Of a stretch of DNA of 64,000 nucleotides, positions 37,230-46,565 are shown one piece after another. A program made the translations under genes and the position numbers. Position 1 is the stretch's first letter, and each line of letters starts with the position of its first letter. The stretch comes from Gracilimonas sp034520725 (GTDB taxonomy: Bacteria; Bacteroidota; Rhodothermia; Balneolales; Balneolaceae), in assembly GCA_034520725.1 (NCBI GenBank), contig JAXHNH010000016.1, forward strand, positions 73,593 through 137,592. Reading direction: 5' to 3'. The notes under the pieces are model-generated. The model was not told the DNA's origin, searched no databases, and saw only the letters and a program-made list of their open reading frames with translations.

Positions 37230-40200
37230 TTATTCTGAGGTAGTTTTGAATTTCTTTTTGAACCACTGCTTTGAGTTCACCCCTATGAAATACATGGATG
37301 GAACCAGAAATAGGGTAAGGAAGGTGGCAAAACCAAGTCCGTAGATTATGGTCCAGGCAAGTGGGCCCCAGAAACTTGCATTGTCTCCACCGAAATATAA
37401 ATTTGGTTCAAAACTGGCAAACAAGCCGTAAAAATCTATATTCAGTCCGATTGCCAGTGGTATCAAACCTAAAATGGTAGAAGCAGCGGTTAACAAAACG
37501 GGGTTCAAACGTATTGATCCACCTTCAATGACCGCTTCCTTGAGTGAAGCTCCTTCATTTCTAAGAATGTCTATATAGTCGACCAGGATGATACCGTTCT
37601 TCACCACAATACCGGCAACGGCAATGATCCCCATACCGGTGAGTACCACGGAAATATCCATTCCAAAGGTAGAAAAGCCAATGAACACACCGATAAGGCT
37701 AAACAACACCTGAGACATAATGATCAATGGCTTACCGATGGAGTTGAATTGAGCTACAAGGATCAGGAAAATGAGCATTACAGCTGATAGCAAAGCAACC
37801 ATAAGAAACTGACTGGTTTCAGCCTGCTCCTCCTGCTCACCTGTTAAGTTCACTTCATAACCCTGAGGTATTTCAAAATCTTTCAGGGCATCCCGGATCT
37901 CGGCGTTGATCTCATTGGCATTGTAGCCGGTTAGAACGTTGGAAGACAATGTAGCAACACGCTCCAGATCAATTCTGTTGATGGCACCTACACTGTTTGA
38001 TAAACGCGGTGTAGCCACAGCTGAGATCGGAATAAAGCCGGTTGGAGTACCAACTTTCATATTCATGATATCTGTGATGTTGGAACGATCTTGCTCTAAC
38101 AAACGAAGGGTTACATCATATTCATCTTCGTCTTCACGGAAGGTTGATACCGGTTCTCCCAATAATGCCGTACGGATAGTTCCTCCGATCTGTACATTGC
38201 TGATACCGTAGCTATTCGCTTTTTCATTATCGATATCCACAATGATTTCCGGGTTGTTTACCTGAAGATCCGAACGGAGTTCTTCAATTCCCTCGATATC
38301 TTGTTCCTGAATAAATGACTTAACTTTCTCAGTAAGGGTGATAAGGTCTTCAAAGTTTTCACCGGTGATCTCAATATTGATTGGTTCGCCGGTTGGGGGT
38401 CCGTTTTGTTCTTTTTCGACAGTGATGGTGGTATTCGGGATATTCTGAACATTGTCACGAATATCATTGAGTACATCCTCTGTAGATACGCCATTTCTGT
38501 ACTGATAATCGACGAACTCTACTGTCACTTTACTTTTGTTTGGTGATGGTGTCGGGTCGATACTGTTCGGTGGGTTTGCACCGATGGCCACGTTGGATAT
38601 AACTGATTTGACGATAGGATTATCCCGTCCGATCACTTCGTATACCCGTTCTTCGAGCTGTCGGTTGATACGGTTGGTTTCTTCAAGATCCGTACCGGCG
38701 GGCATCTCATTGTATACATAAACGAAATTAGGTTCGCTTTCAGGGAAAAAAACCACTTTTGGCGAAACCACACCAAGCAGAAAGATACTGAGTATAAGGA
38801 ATACAAAAGTACCGCCTAAAGTAATCCACGGTCTCCAGCCTACAATTAACCATTCGATGATGTCATGATAAATGGATTGTATTTTGGGGAGAGTTTTCTC
38901 GTTGAATTTGCGGATCAAGGGTTTGAGTACAAAGCGTTCGAGCAACCAAAGCAGGTATAGGAAAACCAGCAGGTTGGCAACGAACAGGCCTCCGGTTAGG
39001 TAAAATATTACGGCAAGTACTCCAATCACACCGGATGCGATCCAGAGAAATTTATTGTTCTTATGCTCTTCCTTGTTGGCGTGGTCTTCATTTTCATTCA
39101 TAAAGGAAACAGCAAACACAGGATTCATAACCAATGCTACAAAAAGAGAGGCAACAAGCGTTAATATGATCGTAACCGGCAGGTAGAACATGAATCTACC
39201 AATGATTCCTCCCCAGAACAGAAGCGGGAAGAAGGGGGCAATGGTCGTAAGTGTTCCGGTGATAACGGGAAGGGCGATTTCACCTGCGGCTTTTTTAGCG
39301 GCTTCCATTTTACCCATTTCACCCTTAGAAACATGACGGTAAATATTTTCAACGATCACAATGGCGTTATCAACCACAATTCCCAATCCCAGAATAAGCG
39401 CAAACAGCACAACAATATTGATCGAGAAATCAATGGTGGGCATGACTGCAAATGCGATGAGTGAGGAAAGAGGGATCGCGAGCCCTACAAAAATGGCATT
39501 TTGAACACCCATAATGAACATCAGCACCAATACCACAAAGAAGAAACCGAGGATAACGGTATTAAAGAGGTTTGAAACGCTATCCTTTGTATCCTGAGAT
39601 TGATCTCCTGTAATAGTGATATTCAGGTTTTCAGGAAACTGATTCTCCTGTAGGTCCTGAATTATAGCCATACTTGCTTCAGAAGTCTCAATGAGGTTTC
39701 CGCCGCTTTTTTTCTTGACGTTAATAGTGATAACCGGTTCACCACTCAGGCTTGCGTAACTCTCACGGTCTGCAAAATCATCTTCAATGGAAGCAATATC
39801 CTTCAGATAAATATCATCACCTTCCGCATTCGAAATTATGAGTTCTTCAAGATCACTGGCTTCTTCAATTTCCCCATCAACCCGAACGGAGCGTTCCATG
39901 GCTCCGATCTCTATCTGACCGGCAGAAATGGTCATGTTCTTATTCTGAACAGCTGTTCTGATATCGTTGAAGGATAAACCAACAGCCTGCATTTTTTGAA
40001 GGTCTACATTGATCTGAATTTCACGCTCTAAAGCACCGATGATCTCTGCCTCGTTTACATCAGGCAAGCTTTCGATGCGGTCCTGAATTTCATCAGCGAA
40101 CTTTTTCAGCTCAACCAGATCAAAATTACCGGACAGATTGATGTTTAGTATAGGTTGATCATCAAGATTGAAATCGTTTACCTGAGGCTCTTGTGTAAGT

Positions 40201-40580
40201 CGAGCCGGTAATTCAGTTCGTGCCTTTTCAACGGCATCATTCACTTCCTGCTGAGCCACCAGTTTATCTTTTTCTGTAGTGAACTCAATAGTAATTATGG
40301 AGACAGCCTGCTTGGAAACACTACTGATCTTGTCTATTCCATCAATACCTTGCAACTCTTCCTCTATGGGACGTGTAATAACGTTTTCAATATCCGCTGG
40401 AGATGCCCCTGCATATACCGTTACGACGTTGAAAATTGGGATTTCAACTTCGGGAAAAGATTCCTTTGGAAGCGTAATATAGGAATAGATACCTATGATC
40501 GTGATCAAAACCGTCAGTAGATATACGGTAGTACGGTTGTTGATCGCAAGACTTGAGATCTTAAATTCTTTAAAATTCAT
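37230..40580 (-). CDS. RND-family efflux permease (AcrB/HAE1-like)
   Basis: 1,116 residues, inner-membrane proton-driven pump. N-terminal helix then the porter domain with LPKESFPEVEIP, ASPADIENVITRPIEEELQGIDG; 12 membrane segments in two blocks (~335-580 and ~930-1100). Helix 4 has GLGIVVDNAIVIVENIYRH with paired acidic residues of the proton relay. The second half mirrors the first (GIVVKNGIILVDYIDILRNEG, LLTAASTILGLIPLAIG). A ~70-residue extra insert with charged EDHANKEEHKNNK and an added helix lies near 495-560. Partners are the adaptor and TolC genes upstream. Confidence 0.95.
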   Translation of the reverse strand: MNFKEFKISSLAINNRTTVYLLTVLITIIGIYSYITLPKESFPEVEIPIFNVVTVYAGASPADIENVITRPIEEELQGIDGIDKISSVSKQAVSIITIEFTTEKDKLVAQQEVNDAVEKARTELPARLTQEPQVNDFNLDDQPILNINLSGNFDLVELKKFADEIQDRIESLPDVNEAEIIGALEREIQINVDLQKMQAVGLSFNDIRTAVQNKNMTISAGQIEIGAMERSVRVDGEIEEASDLEELIISNAEGDDIYLKDIASIEDDFADRESYASLSGEPVITINVKKKSGGNLIETSEASMAIIQDLQENQFPENLNITITGDQSQDTKDSVSNLFNTVILGFFFVVLVLMFIMGVQNAIFVGLAIPLSSLIAFAVMPTIDFSINIVVLFALILGLGIVVDNAIVIVENIYRHVSKGEMGKMEAAKKAAGEIALPVITGTLTTIAPFFPLLFWGGIIGRFMFYLPVTIILTLVASLFVALVMNPVFAVSFMNENEDHANKEEHKNNKFLWIASGVIGVLAVIFYLTGGLFVANLLVFLYLLWLLERFVLKPLIRKFNEKTLPKIQSIYHDIIEWLIVGWRPWITLGGTFVFLILSIFLLGVVSPKVVFFPESEPNFVYVYNEMPAGTDLEETNRINRQLEERVYEVIGRDNPIVKSVISNVAIGANPPNSIDPTPSPNKSKVTVEFVDYQYRNGVSTEDVLNDIRDNVQNIPNTTITVEKEQNGPPTGEPINIEITGENFEDLITLTEKVKSFIQEQDIEGIEELRSDLQVNNPEIIVDIDNEKANSYGISNVQIGGTIRTALLGEPVSTFREDEDEYDVTLRLLEQDRSNITDIMNMKVGTPTGFIPISAVATPRLSNSVGAINRIDLERVATLSSNVLTGYNANEINAEIRDALKDFEIPQGYEVNLTGEQEEQAETSQFLMVALLSAVMLIFLILVAQFNSIGKPLIIMSQVLFSLIGVFIGFSTFGMDISVVLTGMGIIAVAGIVVKNGIILVDYIDILRNEGASLKEAVIEGGSIRLNPVLLTAASTILGLIPLAIGLNIDFYGLFASFEPNLYFGGDNASFWGPLAWTIIYGLGFATFLTLFLVPSMYFIGVNSKQWFKKKFKTTSE

Positions 40581-40604
40581 TTTCTGTTACTCAGTTCTGA
40601 TCTG

Positions 40605-41660
40605 TTAATTTTCTTGTATTGTAATGGCTGAACCATCAGACAGGTTTGCATATCCCGCTGTTATCAAAAGGTCACCGATATTCAAACCCTCGGTGACTAC
40701 AAGGTCATTTCCGTAGTTGAATCCGGTGGTTACTTCTCTGTTTTTTGCTATCCAACCATTTTCAGTTTCTTCAGCTACAAAAACATATCTGATGTTATTA
40801 GCCTGCTGTACCGAATTGACGGGTACTACAATTTGATCTTCAAGTTTAGTGTCATTGATACTGACTCGTGCCATCATGTTTGGTCTGATACCCTCAATTA
40901 CATCGGGCAGGTAGACTTCAACTCCAAAGGTTCGGTTGGAAGGATTGATAGCTTTGCTCACCACGTCGAGCTTTTTTTGAACAGATGTATTGAGGCTGGG
41001 GAAAGTGATCTCAACACTGTCAGTTTCATTCACTCGTGTGATATAAGCTTCCGAAACCTCAGCTTTTACTTTCAGGGCATCAGAATTTGAGATCTGAAAT
41101 ACCGGGAGAGTAGGGCCAACCGTTTCACCAACCTTAAGGTCAACTCTGTCTACGGTGCCCGAAATAGTCGCCCGGATTGTATAGTAATCATATTGTTCCT
41201 TCAGGCTGGCAAGCTGACTCATAGCAGATTCATACTGTGTTTTGGCCTGAAGAAATTCTACTTCTGAACCGATGTTTTGTTCACGTAGATTTTGCTGGCG
41301 CTCAAACAGTGTTTTTGCCAGTTCAAGCTGTGTTTCAGCCTGAACCAGTTGATTTCGTGTGATCTCTCCGTCAAGCTTGGCCAATACATCACCTTTGTTA
41401 ACCTGTTGACCAGCACGAACCAGAATCTCTAACACAGTGGCAGAAGTTTTTGGGGTGATCATAATGGTCTTGTCAGATTCAACATCACCCTGAACATTGA
41501 TATAATGCTTAAATGTGGAAGGCTGTACCTCGCTTACATAAACAGGTGTACTGCGGCGGTTCTCATTTTCGCCGTTTTCCATTTCACCATTGCCACATGC
41601 TGTGACAAATAAGAATAATGCTAATACCGGTAATTGAAATTTCATGCTTATTATTTTCAT
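40605..41660 (-). CDS. RND efflux periplasmic adaptor (HlyD/AcrA family)
   Basis: 351 residues from ATG 41660, which follows the TolC stop by one base; a longer frame would overlap TolC by ~120 bp. Lipoprotein signal with lipobox VTAC. Biotinyl-lipoyl-like half motifs ATVLEILVRAGQQVNKGDVLAKLDG and YYTIRATISGTVDRVDLKVGETV flank a coiled-coil hairpin (~85-150: QLVQAETQLELAKTLFERQ...). A beta-barrel and membrane-proximal domain follow. Bridges the permease to the outer-membrane channel. Confidence 0.95.
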   Translation of the reverse strand: MKIISMKFQLPVLALFLFVTACGNGEMENGENENRRSTPVYVSEVQPSTFKHYINVQGDVESDKTIMITPKTSATVLEILVRAGQQVNKGDVLAKLDGEITRNQLVQAETQLELAKTLFERQQNLREQNIGSEVEFLQAKTQYESAMSQLASLKEQYDYYTIRATISGTVDRVDLKVGETVGPTLPVFQISNSDALKVKAEVSEAYITRVNETDSVEITFPSLNTSVQKKLDVVSKAINPSNRTFGVEVYLPDVIEGIRPNMMARVSINDTKLEDQIVVPVNSVQQANNIRYVFVAEETENGWIAKNREVTTGFNYGNDLVVTEGLNIGDLLITAGYANLSDGSAITIQEN

Positions 41661-41661
41661 C

Positions 41662-43176
41662 TTATTTGAGTTCAACTTTTTCTTTAATGTCTTGAATATC
41701 ATGGCTAACAAATGGAACCTGACCAACTGCCTGATCGTACTGCGCTTTTGCAGAGAGGTATCCTGAAACCATTTGGGCATAGTTGCTTTCTGCCTGCCTC
41801 AGTTGAAGGTCAGCATCTGTGACTTCCTGTTGAGAACCGACACCGTTTTGGTAGCGGATCAATGCTCTTTCATAACCACGTTCTGCCTGCTTTAATGCTT
41901 TCATCAATGCATCACTGGTTTTAAGAGCCTGCCTTACGCCCTGCTTAGCAGAATAGATCTCATTATTGGCAGATTGCCTGGCCTGATATAACTGTAATTC
42001 CGTATCCTTGATCTGAATTTTCGAACGCTGAATGGCGGCATCCCGGCTAAATCCCTGAAATATTGGAAGCTGGACCCCGAGTGTGAGGGTTTGTGATCTT
42101 GCACGAGTCTCGTCGGTTCCAAAGAAAACAGGTTTTCCTCTTTGTGAGGCCGTCCAGTTTAAACCATAGTTGGCAAAAACTGTTGGGAGATAAGAACTGC
42201 GCTGAGCGTCTAGCTGTTTACCCTGTAATTGTTTTTGTATGTCCAATACTCTAAGGTCACCGCGAAGTTCGAATGCCTGCATAATTTCAGCTGAGTCAGT
42301 GCTCAGAACCAGGGGAGTCATGGAATCGATCTCACGAAGTTCTTTATTTTCAGGAACTGTCGTTGCTGTGTTAGACTCGATCTTATAATCGCCCAGATTA
42401 CCTTTTATGTCTACTGAAAGCTGAATTGGAAGTCCCATCACAACAAGTAGATTGCGAAGTGCTTCATCGACAGTAAATTCTGCTTGTGTAAGTTGTGGTT
42501 CCAGATTACTGAGCTGTACTTCAAGCTGCAATATCGCATAGTCATCAGTAAAACCCTGCTCGAATAATTTTCTTGTATCCTCAAGGTTTTTCTTCACACG
42601 GGCGACCTGACTTTGAACCAGACGAAATTGTTCTTTGGCCACCAAAGCCTGATAGTAGGTGATCCGGGTTTGCGTGACTATGCCTTGCGCTGTTGCTCGC
42701 ATGCCTTCAGATTGAGCAGCTTTGTAAAGTTCTGAACTGCTAATGCCCACAAAAGCCTGACCGCTAAAAATAGTTTGTGAAACTGTGAAACCACCCTGCC
42801 AGTTGTTATCCGTTCCAAAGGCAACCGGGATCAATTCATCCGGATCGGCAGTCTGATCAAATATGATTGCGGGAATAAAGTTGACAGGTACTTCCAGGTT
42901 TCTTGTATAGTTAGCAGAGGCTGAAATTTCAGGCATTACGTTACTCCAGGCATTTCGGACCTGTTGATCCGCATCCCTTACTGAAAGTAATGAACGCTTC
43001 ATTTGCGTATTGTTTGCCAGTGAGATCTGAATAGCCTGTCGCAGATCTAGAGTCTGTGATTCTGCTGATCTGATTTGCTGAGCATCTTGTGCATTGGGTA
43101 ACGAATACATCCCAAAACTGAATGCTATAATTAGCATTCCGGCCGAAAATCCGGAACGACGTAAAAATTGTTTCAT
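41662..43176 (-). CDS. TolC-family outer-membrane efflux protein
   Basis: 504 residues from ATG 43176, chosen because it opens a normal signal peptide (MKQFLRRSGFSAGMLIIAFS, cleavage near NAQ). An ATG at 43227, five nt after the TetR stop, is also possible. Two OEP repeats with long helices: LDLRQAIQISLANNTQMKRS...VRDADQQVRNAWSNVMPEISASANYT and AQRSSYLPTVFANYGLNW...ILTLGVQLPIFQGF. Forms the outer-membrane channel of the tripartite pump. Second gene of tetR-tolC-adaptor-permease. Confidence 0.95.
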   Translation of the reverse strand: MKQFLRRSGFSAGMLIIAFSFGMYSLPNAQDAQQIRSAESQTLDLRQAIQISLANNTQMKRSLLSVRDADQQVRNAWSNVMPEISASANYTRNLEVPVNFIPAIIFDQTADPDELIPVAFGTDNNWQGGFTVSQTIFSGQAFVGISSSELYKAAQSEGMRATAQGIVTQTRITYYQALVAKEQFRLVQSQVARVKKNLEDTRKLFEQGFTDDYAILQLEVQLSNLEPQLTQAEFTVDEALRNLLVVMGLPIQLSVDIKGNLGDYKIESNTATTVPENKELREIDSMTPLVLSTDSAEIMQAFELRGDLRVLDIQKQLQGKQLDAQRSSYLPTVFANYGLNWTASQRGKPVFFGTDETRARSQTLTLGVQLPIFQGFSRDAAIQRSKIQIKDTELQLYQARQSANNEIYSAKQGVRQALKTSDALMKALKQAERGYERALIRYQNGVGSQQEVTDADLQLRQAESNYAQMVSGYLSAKAQYDQAVGQVPFVSHDIQDIKEKVELK

Positions 43177-43232
43177 GACTTTAAGTTGATTATTAAAAAG
43201 GTGTTTAGAATACTTTCTTGCAAACATGCCGA

Positions 43233-43877
43233 TTAATTGTGGCTGAATTGGACGTTTAAAAATAGATCCATGAGTTCATTAAGAGATAATTCCTGGTCTT
43301 TGAAGATCTTGGTACCCTGATTTTTGTTATCCAAAATGTAGAACTGAAGTATCCCACGCATTTGAAAACCAATCTGGAGAGTCAGTAATTTTGGATCCAG
43401 GTTTGTGGATATACTGCCATCCTGAATTCCGATCTGTATGGCCTTCAACATCAACATATTCAAGTCGTTTTCAATGTCCACACATTTTTCAGCGATTGAG
43501 GTCTCTTGTTCATTTTCCACTGAATCGGAGGTTCTATACAATAACATGGCTTTTGTAAAAGTGATGTTCTCTTGTATCATGTCCAGGAACGAAAAAACCA
43601 TACCTTTGACCAGTTCTGAGCCCGGTTTATCTTGCTGAAGGGCATAGAGAAATTTCTGATGCAGAGATTGTAGGGCACGCTTCTTAATGGCCTGGTAAAG
43701 ACTGGATTTGTCTTTGTAATACAGGTAGAGGGTGCCTTTGCTCAGTTCAGCTTTTTCAGCGATCTCATCCATGGTGGTTTTTTCGAAACCCTGCTGACCG
43801 GTTAACTCAATTGCAGCATCGAGTATTTGGTCTCTTCGGCGATTTTTATCTCGCTCTTTCCGTTCTTTTATTCCCAT
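43233..43877 (-). CDS. TetR/AcrR-family repressor of the RND operon
   Basis: 214 residues. N-terminal HTH: RDQILDAAIELTGQQGFEKTTMDEIAEKAELSKGTLYLYYKDKSSLYQAIKKRAL (residues ~16-70), the canonical TetR pattern. Helical ligand-binding C-terminal domain. First gene of the efflux operon, so probably autoregulates it. A TGAC-N5-GTCA palindrome lies 5 nt before its start codon. Confidence 0.93.
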   Translation of the reverse strand: MGIKERKERDKNRRRDQILDAAIELTGQQGFEKTTMDEIAEKAELSKGTLYLYYKDKSSLYQAIKKRALQSLHQKFLYALQQDKPGSELVKGMVFSFLDMIQENITFTKAMLLYRTSDSVENEQETSIAEKCVDIENDLNMLMLKAIQIGIQDGSISTNLDPKLLTLQIGFQMRGILQFYILDNKNQGTKIFKDQELSLNELMDLFLNVQFSHN

Positions 43878-43881
43878 TTAC

Positions 43882-43894
43882 TGACCGTTAGTCA
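43882..43894. promoter_or_regulatory. candidate TetR operator 1
   Basis: TGACCGTTAGTCA: TGAC and GTCA arms around CGTTA, 5 nt upstream of the tetR start codon. TetR-family repressors commonly bind such palindromes at their own promoter. Confidence 0.5.
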
Positions 43895-44120
43895 TTCTAT
43901 ATTCCTGTTAGATATCGTCAATGCTTCTGTATATTCAAGACAAAACGAAAATTACGAAGAATAGTTTCAACAATTCCATTAGGTGCTAAAATAATGTCTT
44001 TAACTCTTAAATCAGTATATGATGTACTTATATAAGACAATAAGGCGGGAAAAAGCGTTTTCAATATTGATGTAAATCAACTATAAATTTAAGACCACAA
44101 ACCAATTATTGAAATTTAAT

Positions 44121-44134
44121 TGAACGATTAGTCA
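44121..44134. promoter_or_regulatory. candidate TetR operator 2
   Basis: TGAACGATTAGTCA, 11 of 13 aligned bases shared with operator 1 plus one inserted base, about 240 nt farther from tetR. It could give looping or mark the real promoter. Confidence 0.35.
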
Positions 44135-44367
44135 CTTTTTGTGCGAGAGTAAAATTGAAAAAGTAATAAGCATGTGTTTGGAAGTATATTAAGTGTCAAA
44201 TATCGATCATCAGCAATGCCGCAGTTACTTACCCTTTAAAACTTCATTTATGCTGTTGTTATCAAATAATTACTTAAAGTTCTCTTTAGCCATTTCCCTC
44301 TTTAAGGCTTATATTTTCTACCCACTTACTCACTCATAAAAACAATTTTAAATAAGGGAAATAAATT

Positions 44368-45444
44368 ATGTCACTTGGAATCAATAGTATCGAAGAACTA
44401 CTTGGGGATGAAGCTTCCGAACTTTTAGAGCATAAATGTGAAACCATCAGTAAAGACAGATTGATCAAGCCATCTGCTTCTTATGTAGATGAAGTCTGGT
44501 ATCATTCTGATAGAAATAACAGGGTACTTCAGAATCTACAGCGCCTACTGAATAACGGTCGCCTTGGGGGAACCGGATATCTTTCGATCCTTCCTGTTGA
44601 TCAGGGTATTGAACACTCAGCCGGTGCATCATTTGCCAAAAACCCGGATTATTTTGATCCGGATCATATTGTTAATCTTGCCATGGAAGCAGGATGTAAT
44701 GCTGTTGCCTCTACATTTGGAGCACTTGCTTCAGTTTCAAGAAAATATGCACACAAGATTCCATTTGTGGTTAAGATCAATCACAATGAACTTTTGACCT
44801 TCCCAAACAACTACGATCAGATTATGTTTGGCACGATCGATCAGGCTTATGATATGGGGGCAGCCGCTGTTGGTGCCACTATTTATTTTGGATCAGAAGA
44901 GTCAAACCGACAGATTCAGGAAGTTGCTCAGGCATTTGCTTATGCTCACGAACTGGGAATGGCTACCATCCTGTGGTGCTATACCCGAAACAATGCTTTT
45001 AAAGTAGATGGTGTTGATTATCATTCTTCTGCCGACTTAACCGGGCAGGCAAATCATATAGGTACTACACTTGGTGCTGATATCATTAAGCAAAAACAAC
45101 CAACAAATAACGGTGGATACAAGGCACTGAATTCCGGGGATTCAAGCTATGGAAAGCTTGATGAGCGAATTTACACAGAATTGACATCTGATAATCCGAT
45201 CGATCTGACCCGCTACCAGGTAGCTAATTGTTTCATGGGGCGTGCCGGTTTGATCAACTCGGGTGGTGCTTCAGGTGATAATGATTTTGCTGATGCCGTT
45301 AAAACTGCGATCATCAATAAGAGAGCTGGCGGTATGGGACTTATCAGTGGTCGTAAATCATTTCAGCGACCATTGGGTGAAGGTGTTAAACTTCTGAATA
45401 TGATTCAGGACGTTTACCTGAACGACGAGATCACCCTGGCATAA
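44368..45444 (+). CDS. fbaB: class I fructose-bisphosphate aldolase, FbaB/DhnA type
   Basis: Cleaves or forms fructose-1,6-bisphosphate through a Schiff base. 358 residues; AGGGA lies about 9 nt before the ATG. Close to E. coli FbaB throughout: YLSILPVDQGIEHSAGASF, AVASTFGALASVSRKYAH, DLTGQANHIGTTLGADIIKQKQPTNNGGYKA with the Schiff-base Lys at ~241, DLTRYQVANCFMGRAGLINSGG and NKRAGGMGLISGRKSFQRPLG. Metal-independent, unlike class II. Single-gene unit with terminator. Confidence 0.97.
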   Translation: MSLGINSIEELLGDEASELLEHKCETISKDRLIKPSASYVDEVWYHSDRNNRVLQNLQRLLNNGRLGGTGYLSILPVDQGIEHSAGASFAKNPDYFDPDHIVNLAMEAGCNAVASTFGALASVSRKYAHKIPFVVKINHNELLTFPNNYDQIMFGTIDQAYDMGAAAVGATIYFGSEESNRQIQEVAQAFAYAHELGMATILWCYTRNNAFKVDGVDYHSSADLTGQANHIGTTLGADIIKQKQPTNNGGYKALNSGDSSYGKLDERIYTELTSDNPIDLTRYQVANCFMGRAGLINSGGASGDNDFADAVKTAIINKRAGGMGLISGRKSFQRPLGEGVKLLNMIQDVYLNDEITLA

Positions 45445-45462
45445 ATCGCCTTGAAACTTATC

Positions 45463-45495
45463 AGCCTTGCAGGGTATACCTGCAAGGCTTTTTTT
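45463..45495 (+). terminator. rho-independent terminator of fbaB
   Basis: 11-bp perfect stem (AGCCTTGCAGG / CCTGCAAGGCT), 5-nt loop GTATA, T-run. 18 nt after the stop. Confidence 0.93.
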
Positions 45496-45523
45496 ATCTT
45501 AGCTCATTCTGTTCAATAGCTAT

Positions 45524-46564
45524 TTGAGTTCTGAGCATAAACATATAAGACAACCCCAGTCATTATTTTCACGGAAATATTTGATCATCTCTGTATTTCT
45601 GAGTTTGGCGACAATGGGTGCTGTAATTTACTGGACCTATACACCGGGTGTATTGAAGCACCTTGCACCAAAGAGGCTTCCGGGGTTAGCAATTGCTCTC
45701 GTTGTATCTTTGCTACGGGTTTGGTTCTCGGCTGCAAAGATCAGATTTCTGGCTGAAAAACAGCTCAGTTGGCTGTCTTCCATCAGAGTGGTCTTAGCAT
45801 GGGATTTTACTTCTGCTGTTACACCTTCCACAATTGGTGGGGCTCCAATGGCTACTTATGCTATGACCAAGGAAGGCCTCAAATTGGGTGATTCCGGCGC
45901 TATTATACTATATGGTGTATTACTCGATCAGCTCTGGTTCGCCATGGCGATCCCGATCCTGTTATTTGCCGGAATTTTCTATGAAGTCGTTCCTTCAGAG
46001 ATAGGTTTGGTTGGTGATGTTTCTATGTGGCTCTTGTATCTGGGACTTTTAAGTTACGCCAGTGTGTTGGCATACGGAGTTCTGGTAAACCCATCTGCTA
46101 TAAAAAAAGTGGTCAAGGTAGTCTTTAAGCTGCCGGTCCTTAGAAAAATGAGTGATAAAATCGAGATTGAGGCAGAGAATCTGGAAGAATATGCTCATCA
46201 GCTTAGAAAAAAGCCGTTTAGTTTTTTGTTGAAAGCTTTTTTCCTATCAACCATGTCTTGGTTAATGAGAATTGCTCTGCCAACAATTGTCGTTCTCAGT
46301 TTACTTCCGGCCCCGGAAGTACTGTCTGTCCTGCGAAGTCTGGCTATGAACCTGGCATTCTTGGTCGTTCCAACACCGGGAGGTAGCGGGGGCGTTGAAG
46401 GCCTATTTGTGCTCTTTCAGGGTCCTCTGATAGCCCGTGAAGGATTCATTGGGTTGGCTGTATTTCTTTGGAGGATCATAAGTTATTACATAAGCGTAGG
46501 ATTGGGAATTATGGCAACCACATGGTATGTGAACCAAAAGGTTGTGGAAATAAATAAGGATTAG
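45524..46564 (+). CDS. LPG-synthase-like (AglD/UPF0104) integral membrane protein
   Basis: 346 residues from a TTG codon at 45524; the first ATG in frame lies inside the first membrane helix, so a non-ATG start is needed. Seven or eight membrane helices. Family motifs: FTSAVTPSTIGGAPMATYAMTKEG (~100) and FLVVPTPGGSGGVEGLFVLF (~285), as in the transmembrane half of MprF-like lysylphosphatidylglycerol synthases, which flips or transfers lipids. No aminoacyl-transferase domain is fused. Stop is 1 nt from the radA start, so they are co-transcribed. Confidence 0.88.
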   Translation: MSSEHKHIRQPQSLFSRKYLIISVFLSLATMGAVIYWTYTPGVLKHLAPKRLPGLAIALVVSLLRVWFSAAKIRFLAEKQLSWLSSIRVVLAWDFTSAVTPSTIGGAPMATYAMTKEGLKLGDSGAIILYGVLLDQLWFAMAIPILLFAGIFYEVVPSEIGLVGDVSMWLLYLGLLSYASVLAYGVLVNPSAIKKVVKVVFKLPVLRKMSDKIEIEAENLEEYAHQLRKKPFSFLLKAFFLSTMSWLMRIALPTIVVLSLLPAPEVLSVLRSLAMNLAFLVVPTPGGSGGVEGLFVLFQGPLIAREGFIGLAVFLWRIISYYISVGLGIMATTWYVNQKVVEINKD

Positions 46565-46565
46565 A

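Larger units (their letters stand above)
43878..44367. other. divergent regulatory region between tetR and fbaB
   Basis: 490 nt, AT-rich, no open frame of note. It holds two related sites (43882-43894 and 44121-44134) that could bind the TetR repressor, and the fbaB leader with TACTCACTCA (44327-44336). I see no RNA gene. Confidence 0.6.

Noticed and set aside
41661..41780. Longer adaptor start overlapping tolC
   Set aside because: The extra 40 residues lie in the tolC coding region, and the lipoprotein signal begins at ATG 41660.
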